From: Acidimicrobiia bacterium
GTDB lineage: Bacteria; Actinomycetota; Acidimicrobiia; Spongiisociales; ZC4RG35
Assembly: GCA_029865445.1 (NCBI GenBank)
Contig: JAOUGY010000022.1
Location: 1 to 20,706, forward strand
Reading direction: 5' to 3'
Length of the DNA stretch: 20,706 bases
Position numbers and translations under genes: made by a program. Below the pieces are notes generated by a model. The model saw nothing but the letters and a program-made list of their open reading frames with translations, ran no database searches and was not told the DNA's origin. Positions 1 through 6,532 of the stretch are shown here, in pieces (position 1 is the first letter of the stretch; the number at the start of each line of letters is the position of its first letter).

Positions 1-840
1 GCACAGCGACGGGTCGCCGGTGTTGAACCCGCGGTTGAACCACTCGACCCGTTGGGCCGAAGACCCGTGCGTCCAGCTCTCGGGACTGACCCGCCCCTGG
101 ATCGACTCCTGGATTCGGTCGTCGCCAACCGCTTCGGCGGCATCGATGGCCTCGTTGATCTCGCCAGGGCCGAACACCCCCGCATCCGAGATCGAATTGG
201 CCCACACACCGGCGAAGCAGTCCGCCTGCAGCTCCAGCCCCACCGACCACTGGTTGGCCTCTTGTTGCGACGAGGCCGAACGTTGCCTGTTCTGGACCTC
301 GTCCATGATGTTGAGCTCGTTCTGGACGTGATGCGCGACTTCGTGAGCGATCACATACGCCTCGGCAACGTCGCCCCCTTCAGCGCCGAATCGGCGCTGA
401 AGTTCGTCGAAGAAGGTCTCGTCGAGGTAGATCGTCTCGTCGAGCGGGCAGTAGTGGGGACCGACCGCCGAGTTCGCTCCGCCGCATGCTGAATCTGTCT
501 GTCCACGGAACAGAACGAGTCTCGGATCCCCGTACTCGAGGTTGTTCTGCCGGAATACGGCTTCCCAGGTGTCGTTGTTCGAACCCAGCACGGTCGAGGC
601 GAAGACCTCGTAGTCGTCTTCTCCTTCGAACTCTTCGGCTTGCACGCTCTGTTGCTGCGGCGCCTGTGCCTGGAGCTGGCCGAGGATCTGGTCGAGACCC
701 CCGCCTCCGCCTCCCAGGAGCAACGCCAGGAGGATGCCGATGATCCCCAGCCCGCCGATTCCACCTGCGACGCGCCCGCCGCTCATCCCGCGTCGATCCT
801 CGACGTTGCCGCGGCTTCTGATTCGCTCCCAACGAGCCAT
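1..840 (-). CDS. Neutral zinc metallopeptidase, YpfJ/KPN_02809 family (C-terminus cut by window edge)
   Basis: This is a membrane-anchored putative zinc protease whose substrate is unknown. I read the reverse strand directly: 280 codons are open from ATG at 838-840 to the window edge. The start follows a strong GGAGAGGAG Shine-Dalgarno. The N-terminus MARWERIRSRGNVEDRRG is typical of the family. A Gly/Leu/Ile-rich membrane segment spans about residues 22-45, then a Gln-rich linker. The zinc site HEVAHH is at residues 166-171, preceded by the PHYCPLDETIYLD block (about 147-159). LELQADCFAG (about 202-211) carries the probable third ligand. The last visible residues, GSSAQRVEWFNRGF...GDPSLC, match the usual family ending, so only a few residues are missing. 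It is divergent from the ProA-like gene and appears monocistronic. Family assignment is secure, but the biological role of the family is poorly known. Confidence 0.95.
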   Translation of the reverse strand, partial: MARWERIRSRGNVEDRRGMSGGRVAGGIGGLGIIGILLALLLGGGGGGLDQILGQLQAQAPQQQSVQAEEFEGEDDYEVFASTVLGSNNDTWEAVFRQNNLEYGDPRLVLFRGQTDSACGGANSAVGPHYCPLDETIYLDETFFDELQRRFGAEGGDVAEAYVIAHEVAHHVQNELNIMDEVQNRQRSASSQQEANQWSVGLELQADCFAGVWANSISDAGVFGPGEINEAIDAAEAVGDDRIQESIQGRVSPESWTHGSSAQRVEWFNRGFNTGDPSLC

Positions 841-866
841 CGGGAATCTCCTCTCCTACGAGGCAC

Positions 867-872
867 AAGGTA
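867..872 (-). promoter_or_regulatory. Putative -10 element (TACCTT) of the metallopeptidase gene
   Basis: Reading the minus strand, TACCTT fits the actinobacterial TANNNT -10 consensus. It lies 26 nt upstream of the ATG, leaving room for a short leader that contains the GGAGAGGAG ribosome site. No convincing -35 box was seen. Confidence 0.4.
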
Positions 873-937
873 GCCGTATGCCAGTCCCCCGTTCCACTTG
901 GCCACGACAGGCTGGAGGAGCCGTCTCCCGGGATCCG

Positions 938-954
938 CATCACTCCCGGTGATG
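938..954. repeat. 6-bp inverted repeat with 5-nt spacer in the divergent promoter region
   Basis: CATCAC (938-943) and GTGATG (949-954) are perfect inverted arms around TCCCG. The element lies about 30 bp upstream of the ProA-like gene's -10 box, where an activator or repressor could bind. It is short enough to be chance. Confidence 0.3.
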
Positions 955-984
955 GGCGGCCTGGTCGGCGAGGCGTCGAAGGCG

Positions 985-990
985 TAGCCT
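985..990 (+). promoter_or_regulatory. Putative -10 element (TAGCCT) giving a leaderless mRNA
   Basis: TAGCCT fits TANNNT and ends 8 nt before the ATG at 999. No Shine-Dalgarno sequence precedes that ATG. The spacing would put the transcription start at or near the A of the start codon, which is the standard leaderless arrangement in actinobacteria. Confidence 0.5.
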
Positions 991-998
991 GGGCTGCC

Positions 999-2492
999 AT
1001 GGAGCTCAACAGCTTGCAGCCCGGAATGGCGATCCCCTACGGCGGGAATCGTGTTGCGCACGTTCCGGAATCCCTGGCTCAAGCCTTCTCTGCCGGTGAC
1101 CGGCTGGTCGTCGTTCAGGACACCGGCGACCTTCTCCACATCCGGCGATCGGACTGGGAGCCTGCGCAGCGTGCAGTGACCCGCGCTCATGAGGCCTTCC
1201 AGCGCATGGGTTCGGTGACGGACGCGCAGATCACGAACTTCTACCTGGCCTTCGCCGATCGCTTGGCCGACGACAAAACGTTCAAGTCGATAGCCGATGC
1301 CAACGAGTCGGACGTCAGGCGAGCGAAGGGTCGGGGACGATCCACGACCCGACTCGTTCTTTCGCCGACGATGCGGACCGACATGATCACCGGGCTCCGG
1401 GGGTGGGCCGAGGCGGAAGCCGGACGAGGATCCGTCGTCGACACCGTGACGCACACAGGGTGGCGGGTCGAGCTTGTCAAGAGTGGACTCGGCGTGGTCG
1501 GATTTGTGTTCGAGGGCAGGCCGAACGTGTTCGCAGACGCCACCGGAGTCATCCGCTCCGGCAACACCGTGGTTTTCAGGATCGGGTCCGACGCTCTGGA
1601 AACGGCGCAGGCGATCGTGGCGGCGGCGCTCGATCCCGCCCTCGAATCGGCCGGGCTCCCACCGGGTACGGCCGCGCTGGTGGACTCTCCCGAGCGGGCG
1701 GCGGGGTGGGCGATGTTCTCCGACCCGCGGCTGGCGCTGGCCGTGGCACGAGGTTCCGGGCCGGCGGTGGCACAGCTCGGTGCGGTGGCCCGCCAGGCCG
1801 GAATCCCGGTGTCGCTCCATGGAACTGGCGGTGCCTGGATCATCGCCGCACCCGATGCCACGCCCGACGACGTCCAAAAGGTGGTGGTGCGGTCCCTCGA
1901 CCGCAAGGTGTGCAACACCCTCAACACGATGTGCATCCCCGCATCGAGGGCCGACGATTTGATCCCATCGTTCCTCTCCGCTCTCGATGCCGCCGGGCGC
2001 CAGAGGAGCGCGGTTTCCAAGCTGCACGTCGTAGCCGAGCAACGTGATCACATTCCGGCGTCGTGGTTCGAACCATCAGCCATCTCACGAGCGGAAGGAA
2101 TCGTGATCGAGCCCCGAACCGAAGAGATCGGCTGGGACGAACTCGGTCGCGAGTGGGAATGGGAGGACTCCCCGGAGGTGACACTCGTCGTGGTGGATTC
2201 CATCGACCACGCAGTCACCCTGTTCAACGAACACAGCCCCCGGTTTGCGGCGAGCCTCGTGGGCGGATCTGCAGGAGATCACACCCATTTCTTCGACACG
2301 ATCGATGCACCCTTCGTCGGCAACGGTTTCACCCGCTGGGTCGACGGACAGTACGCGCTCAACACGCCGGAGCTCGGGCTGTCCAACTGGCAGTTCGGCC
2401 GCCTTTTCGGACGGGGGGGAGTCTTGAGTGGCGACTCCGTTTTCACGATAAGAACCCGAGCGGTACAGGATGTCCTCGACATAGGTCGATGA
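999..2492 (+). CDS. ProA-like (glutamate-5-semialdehyde dehydrogenase family) NAD(P)-dependent aldehyde dehydrogenase
   Basis: This is a cytosolic aldehyde dehydrogenase superfamily protein closest to gamma-glutamyl phosphate reductase (ProA), the second step of proline synthesis. GVVGFVFEGRPNVFAD (about 165-180) matches the ProA 'GVVGVIYEARPNV' region. The catalytic cysteine is Cys305 in KVCNTLNT, the ProA-type CNT motif. Near the C-terminus, FVGNGFTRWVDGQYALN corresponds to the ProA 'STRFTDGG' block. At 497 residues it is about 80 longer than E. coli ProA (417), mostly because of an N-terminal extension of about 60 residues. The nucleotide-binding region reads FRIGSDA rather than RGGKE, and the C-terminal tail differs from the usual LHARGPMGLEALT. 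No proB or obg lies beside it. It may be a paralogue acting on another acyl phosphate or aldehyde. The start follows a likely leaderless promoter. Confidence 0.8.
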   Translation: MELNSLQPGMAIPYGGNRVAHVPESLAQAFSAGDRLVVVQDTGDLLHIRRSDWEPAQRAVTRAHEAFQRMGSVTDAQITNFYLAFADRLADDKTFKSIADANESDVRRAKGRGRSTTRLVLSPTMRTDMITGLRGWAEAEAGRGSVVDTVTHTGWRVELVKSGLGVVGFVFEGRPNVFADATGVIRSGNTVVFRIGSDALETAQAIVAAALDPALESAGLPPGTAALVDSPERAAGWAMFSDPRLALAVARGSGPAVAQLGAVARQAGIPVSLHGTGGAWIIAAPDATPDDVQKVVVRSLDRKVCNTLNTMCIPASRADDLIPSFLSALDAAGRQRSAVSKLHVVAEQRDHIPASWFEPSAISRAEGIVIEPRTEEIGWDELGREWEWEDSPEVTLVVVDSIDHAVTLFNEHSPRFAASLVGGSAGDHTHFFDTIDAPFVGNGFTRWVDGQYALNTPELGLSNWQFGRLFGRGGVLSGDSVFTIRTRAVQDVLDIGR

Positions 2493-2582
2493 CTCTGCAA
2501 GGGTGCGTTCGAACGGTCGACGGGGAACACGTCCGTTGAAGGTCATGTTGTACCGAGAGACAGGTTTGAGGCTGGAGGAAAC

Positions 2583-2753
2583 GTGAACACCGAAACGACC
2601 ACAGAAATAACGAGCAAGACGGCACTGATCGACGATTTCCTCGACAGGCACGGAGTTGGCCTGCCGGGTCACATCGTGGACTTCGCTCTCGACCTCCGCG
2701 GTGTGATCGCCGAGCTCGAAGCCTTGGTCGAACGGGTCCCAGCCGGCGTGTGA
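2583..2753 (+). CDS. Small acidic hypothetical protein (56 aa) coupled to the sirtuin
   Basis: I do not recognise this family. The frame opens at GTG 2583 behind GGAGGA (2574-2579) and ends at TGA 2751-2753. That stop overlaps the sirtuin start by 4 nt (GTGA). The product begins with a polar Thr/Glu-rich tail (MNTETTTEITSK). It is followed by a segment likely to be helical (about residues 14-51) with leucine, isoleucine and acidic residues, for example IVDFALDLRGVIAELEALVE. No signal peptide, cysteine or membrane segment is present. Good ribosome site, codon use matching neighbours and the overlapping junction argue that it is real. It could be a partner of the sirtuin or simply a translational primer for it; both are inference. 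Confidence 0.65.
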   Translation: MNTETTTEITSKTALIDDFLDRHGVGLPGHIVDFALDLRGVIAELEALVERVPAGV

Positions 2754-3526
2754 GCCCGGGCCCCTCCGATCCCCTCGCAGCCGCGGCCGCCGTTCTCGCA
2801 GGCGCACGAAGCCTGCTCGTGTTCACCGGCGCAGGCATCTCCACCGAGTCCGGAATCCCCGACTTCCGCGGGCCCGACGGGCTGTGGACCAAAGTCGATC
2901 CCGACGATTTCACGATTCAGCGCTACCTGCGGAGCCGCGAGGTGCGGGTGTCCGGGTGGCGGATGCACCAGAGGGGCGAGCTGTGGGGCGCTCGTTCCGC
3001 GACTCAACCCAATCGAGCCCACCACGCCATCACCGAGATGTGGCGCGCCGGTATCGTCGGCGGTTGTGTCACTCAGAACATCGACGGTCTCCACCAGGCG
3101 GCCGGCCTTCCGGACGACGTGGTCGCCGAGGTACACGGGAACGTCCGCAAGGCGCACTGTCTGGGATGCGAAACGACTTGGCCAACCGAGGAGGTGCTCG
3201 AGTGGGTCGACGCCGGCGACGAGGACCCGCACTGCCCCCGGTGCGGCTCCCTGGTGAAGACCACCACGGTCATGTTTGGTGAACTCCTCCCCGACGACCA
3301 GGTCGCACGGGCAGCCCGCTTTGCGCACGAAGCGGACGCCGTGCTGGCCATCGGGACGACACTTTCGGTGTACCCCGCCGCCGACTTCGCGCTCACCCCG
3401 GTCCGGAAAGGGGCACCACTCGTGATAGTGAACATGGGCGACACCGACCACGACCGGCTGGCGACGGTAAAGGTCGAGATGAAGGCCGGCGATGCCATGA
3501 CCTCGCTGGCGGCCGCTCTCAGCTGA
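2750..3526 (+). CDS. cobB: Sir2-family NAD-dependent protein deacylase (sirtuin) with a C4 zinc site
   Basis: Sirtuins remove acetyl or other acyl groups from protein lysines, consuming NAD+ and releasing nicotinamide and O-acyl-ADP-ribose in the cytosol. The sequence shows GAGIS (27-31) followed by GIPDFRGPDGLW, TQNIDGLH (108-115), catalytic His129 in EVHGN, and zinc cysteines 137, 140, 162 and 165 (CLGC...CPRC). GTTLSVYPAA (about 202-211) and VIVNMGDTDHD (about 225-235) complete the NAD pocket. Length (258 aa) is normal. GIPDFRGPxGxW resembles actinobacterial and SIRT6-like proteins rather than the SIRT5-like class. The GTG start at 2750 has no Shine-Dalgarno and overlaps the stop of the upstream small gene, so translation is probably coupled. 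The acyl preference cannot be read from the sequence. Confidence 0.95.
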   Translation: MSPGPSDPLAAAAAVLAGARSLLVFTGAGISTESGIPDFRGPDGLWTKVDPDDFTIQRYLRSREVRVSGWRMHQRGELWGARSATQPNRAHHAITEMWRAGIVGGCVTQNIDGLHQAAGLPDDVVAEVHGNVRKAHCLGCETTWPTEEVLEWVDAGDEDPHCPRCGSLVKTTTVMFGELLPDDQVARAARFAHEADAVLAIGTTLSVYPAADFALTPVRKGAPLVIVNMGDTDHDRLATVKVEMKAGDAMTSLAAALS

Positions 3527-3543
3527 CACTCGCCTCACCCCGC

Positions 3544-3573
3544 CTGACATGCGGCCGGCGCGGAGCGTAGCCT
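3544..3573 (+). promoter_or_regulatory. Putative promoter: -35 CTGACA, 18-nt spacer, -10 TAGCCT
   Basis: CTGACA (3544-3549) is one change from TTGACA. TAGCCT (3568-3573) ends 7 nt before the GTG start at 3581, with no Shine-Dalgarno between. The acetyltransferase therefore probably has its own leaderless transcript and is not just read through from the sirtuin. Confidence 0.55.
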
Positions 3574-3580
3574 GGAACCG

Positions 3581-4516
3581 GTGATCGAGTTGCGGGGTCT
3601 CTGCATCGACGACGTCGAGATGGTCCACGCCGTCATTCGGTCGGCCGAGATCGCCGACCGTATTCCGATCGTGACACCGCGCCAGGAGGTCGACGACATG
3701 TTCGCCGACCCCTATTTCGAGCCGGACACCGATGGCGTGGTCGTGGAGGTCGACGGCTCGATTGTCGGTTGGGGGCGCATCCACCATCGACCCTCGACCG
3801 CCGACTTCGACAAGGCGTACATCCAGGGAGACATTCATCCCCACTACCGCCGGCGAGGCCTCGGTACCGCACTGTTGAGGTGGCAGCTCGAACGCGCGGC
3901 CCAGTGCATGACCACGGTACCCAGCAGGTACATCCGGGCCGATGTGTACGACTGGCGTTCGGATGCGTGCGCCCTCTTCGAGGCGGGCGGGATGAAGCCG
4001 GTCAGATACACCGACGAGCTGCGCATGCCGTTGGCGATCCCGCAGCTCCCCTCTCCGTTGGCCGTGGAGGTCATGAGATGGACGTCGGACCACACCGAAG
4101 GCGCAAGGCGCGTCATCAACGAGGCATTCACCGACCATTGGGGATCGACGCCCCGCGACGAGGAGGCGTTTCGCTCGCTCCTCTCGACCTACGGGACTCG
4201 GCTCGACCTGAGCCACGTTGCTGTCGCCGGCGGGCGGATCGTCGGAGCGGTCTTGAACTTTCATGTGCCGGAGGACGAAGAGGTCACGGGCCGGCTCGAT
4301 GGATGGATCGGCACGCTGGGCGTAGCTCGACCGTTCCGCCGCCGGGGTGTGGCGACCGCGCTGATCGTCGCATCGCTCGGATCGTTCCGGGCGGCCGGGC
4401 TCACCCATGCCATGATCGGCGTGGACTCCGAGAATCCCAGCGGCGCCCATCACCTGTATCGGCGGCTCGGTTTCGAGCCGGTGAACCGCTCGGTGACCTA
4501 CGAACTCGTGGTGTGA
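3581..4516 (+). CDS. Tandem-GNAT N-acetyltransferase, mycothiol-synthase-like
   Basis: This protein has two GNAT folds in one chain of 311 residues and is expected to transfer acetyl from acetyl-CoA to an amine in the cytosol. In the N-terminal domain, IHPHYRRRGLGTALL (85-99) is the pyrophosphate-binding R/Q-x-x-G-x-G/A motif. In the C-terminal domain the matching motif is VARPFRRRGVATALI (about 248-262), and the domain ends with the usual NPSGAHHLYRRLGF block. Length and layout match MshD, which acetylates Cys-GlcN-Ins in mycothiol synthesis, but actinobacteria carry several such paralogues and no other mycothiol gene is nearby. It follows the sirtuin by 54 bp. The GTG start immediately after a TAGCCT -10 box suggests a leaderless mRNA. 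GNAT assignment is secure; substrate unknown. Confidence 0.85.
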   Translation: MIELRGLCIDDVEMVHAVIRSAEIADRIPIVTPRQEVDDMFADPYFEPDTDGVVVEVDGSIVGWGRIHHRPSTADFDKAYIQGDIHPHYRRRGLGTALLRWQLERAAQCMTTVPSRYIRADVYDWRSDACALFEAGGMKPVRYTDELRMPLAIPQLPSPLAVEVMRWTSDHTEGARRVINEAFTDHWGSTPRDEEAFRSLLSTYGTRLDLSHVAVAGGRIVGAVLNFHVPEDEEVTGRLDGWIGTLGVARPFRRRGVATALIVASLGSFRAAGLTHAMIGVDSENPSGAHHLYRRLGFEPVNRSVTYELVV

Positions 4517-4538
4517 TGGCCTAGCAACCACCCGCCCC

Positions 4539-4544
4539 TACCCT
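4539..4544 (+). promoter_or_regulatory. Putative -10 element (TACCCT) of the Rieske-TPP enzyme gene
   Basis: TACCCT fits TANNNT and lies 18 nt upstream of the ATG at 4563. Unlike the leaderless genes, this one retains a Shine-Dalgarno (GGAGG, 4553-4557) in the short leader. No clear -35 box was seen. Confidence 0.4.
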
Positions 4545-4562
4545 CGAGCACCGGAGGTGTGC

Positions 4563-6512
4563 ATGACAACCACCTGGTATCGCGTGGATCCTGGAGACAT
4601 GGAGGCGGGCACGATCACCACGGTGGTCGCAGGAGGCAGGGCCCTGGCGGTGACACGGACCGCCGCCGGGTGGGGAGTGGTCGACAACCGGTGCCCGCAC
4701 CAGGGTGGGCCTCTGGGCGACGGCGAGATCGATCCACAAACCGGGTACCTCTTGTGCCCCTGGCACGGGTACGAGTACGACCCCGTGTCGGGGCAACCCC
4801 CGCCCGGGTTCGCCGATTCCGCGATCGCATATCCGGTCGAAGAACGCGCCGACGGTCTGTACGTGGAATTGCCCGACCAAGAAGCCAGGGTGTCCCTGAT
4901 GGATCAGATGGTCGACGTGATGACCGAATGGGGCGTCGACACGGTGTTCGGGATGGTGGGTCATTCCAACCTCGGTATGGCCGACGCGATTCGGCGGGCG
5001 GAACAAGCCCACCGGCTCCGCTACATCGGTGTGAGGCACGAAGGAGCTGCAGCTTTCGCCGCGTCCGCCTACGGCAAACTCACGGCCCGCCCTGCAGCAT
5101 GCCTGTCGATTGCCGGCCCCGGGGCCACAAACCTGCTCACCGGTCTCTGGGATGCCAAGGTCGACCGGGCTCCGATCCTTGCGTTGACAGGGCAAGTTCA
5201 GACGCAGGTGCTGGGCCCCGGCGCCTTCCAGGAGGTGCCTCTGGCAGACGCCTTCGCTCCGGTGGCGGCGTGGTCCCAGACGGTCCTGCGGGCGTCGAAT
5301 GCGACCGAGTTGGTGGCCCTGGCCGTCAAACATGCCATCGTTGATCGAGACGTCGCACATCTGATCCTCCCCGACGAGGTACAGGAACTCGATGGTCTCG
5401 AGGCCCCGCCGGACAGACCGATGGCCGGTCGTGTCGCCGCAGCGGACATCCATCCGCCCGACGAGGCACTGGCCGAGGCACTGAAGCTCCTGGACGGCGC
5501 CGAGCGGCCGGTGATCGTGGCTGGGAACGGCGCTCGTCCGTTCCGCGAACTCGTGGTCGCGCTCGCAGAACGCATCGATGCCCCCGTGATCACGACGTTC
5601 AAGGCCAAAGGGCTCGTTGGGGACGATCACCCGCTCGCCTGCGGTGTGGTGGGAAGATCAGGGACGCCGATCCCTGCTGCCGTGATGGCGAGAGCGGACG
5701 CGATGCTGGTGCTCGGCGCATCGTTTTCGAATCATTCCGGGCTCGCAACCTGGGTGCCGACGATCCAGGTCGACACCGACCGGATGACGCTGGGCAAGTT
5801 CGGCCCGGTGGACGTGCCGGTTCTCGGTGATATCGGCGTCACGCTCCGAGCGTTGCTCGACACGATGACACCGGTAGAGCGGCCTGATCTTCGCCTCGAG
5901 CTCGAGCGGCGCTGGACGCGCTGGCGGATCGAGAAGGCCGGTCGGGCGACACAGAAGGATCATCTTGGCCGTATGCATCCGGCGGCGGTGTTCGAAGCGC
6001 TCTCGGAGGCAGTACCCGAGGATGGTGCCATCGCCGTCGATGTCGGAAACAACACGTATGCCTTCGGTCATTACTTCGAGTCCAAGGCCGCGCAGGATGT
6101 CGTGATGTCGGGATACCTGGGGTCGATCGGGTTTGCCTTCCCGGCGGCGATGGGGCTGTGGGCGGCGACCAGAGACACCGGCCGGAAGGTCGTCTCGATC
6201 TCAGGTGACGGCGGGTTCGGCCAGTACATGGCCGAGTTCACAACGGCTGTGAAGTATCAGATGCCGATAACCCACATCCTGCTCGACAATGCAGAGTTGG
6301 GGAAGATCAGCCGAGAACAGATCGGCGCCATCCGACCGGTGTGGGAAACGGACCTCGTCAACCCGGACTTCGCCGAGTACGCCCGGCTGTGCGGAGGGTT
6401 GGGGCTTCGTGTCTCCGACCGCGGGGAGCTTCCCGATGCTCTCGCCCGGTCGATGAGCCACACCGACGGCCCGTCGATGGTCGTCGTGGAGTCGATGGCT
6501 CGAGCCGTGTGA
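4563..6512 (+). CDS. Fusion of an N-terminal Rieske [2Fe-2S] domain with a pyruvate-oxidase-type TPP enzyme
   Basis: I chose the ATG at 4563 (649 aa) over an in-frame GTG at 4557, because that GTG overlaps the GGAGG ribosome site. Residues about 4-107 form a Rieske ferredoxin-like domain with cluster ligands Cys44/His46 (NRCPHQGGPLG) and Cys65/His68 (LLCPWHGYEYD). From about residue 112 the chain is a full TPP-dependent enzyme of the PoxB/acetolactate-synthase superfamily. It has VRHEGAAAFAASAYG with the cofactor-activating Glu160, then AGPGATNLLTGLWDA, a central cofactor domain (about 300-430), and the TPP/Mg motif GDG (548-550) ending at Asn576 (LLDNAELG). The PoxB membrane-binding C-terminal tail is absent. 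Pyruvate or another 2-oxo acid is the likely substrate. The Rieske centre may pass electrons from the reaction to an acceptor; that is inference. Confidence 0.9.
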   Translation: MTTTWYRVDPGDMEAGTITTVVAGGRALAVTRTAAGWGVVDNRCPHQGGPLGDGEIDPQTGYLLCPWHGYEYDPVSGQPPPGFADSAIAYPVEERADGLYVELPDQEARVSLMDQMVDVMTEWGVDTVFGMVGHSNLGMADAIRRAEQAHRLRYIGVRHEGAAAFAASAYGKLTARPAACLSIAGPGATNLLTGLWDAKVDRAPILALTGQVQTQVLGPGAFQEVPLADAFAPVAAWSQTVLRASNATELVALAVKHAIVDRDVAHLILPDEVQELDGLEAPPDRPMAGRVAAADIHPPDEALAEALKLLDGAERPVIVAGNGARPFRELVVALAERIDAPVITTFKAKGLVGDDHPLACGVVGRSGTPIPAAVMARADAMLVLGASFSNHSGLATWVPTIQVDTDRMTLGKFGPVDVPVLGDIGVTLRALLDTMTPVERPDLRLELERRWTRWRIEKAGRATQKDHLGRMHPAAVFEALSEAVPEDGAIAVDVGNNTYAFGHYFESKAAQDVVMSGYLGSIGFAFPAAMGLWAATRDTGRKVVSISGDGGFGQYMAEFTTAVKYQMPITHILLDNAELGKISREQIGAIRPVWETDLVNPDFAEYARLCGGLGLRVSDRGELPDALARSMSHTDGPSMVVVESMARAV

Positions 6513-6532
6513 TCGTCGTCACCGTTGGACGG

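Noticed and set aside
783..2051. A 422-codon minus-strand frame across the ProA-like gene
   Set aside because: It is antisense to a gene with intact catalytic motifs, and its product is low-complexity and unlike any family I know.
2669..4531. A 620-codon open frame on the minus strand
   Set aside because: It lies opposite the sirtuin and the acetyltransferase, both of which have clear family motifs. Its translation is Arg/His/Gly-rich with no recognisable domain, as expected for an antisense frame in GC-rich DNA.
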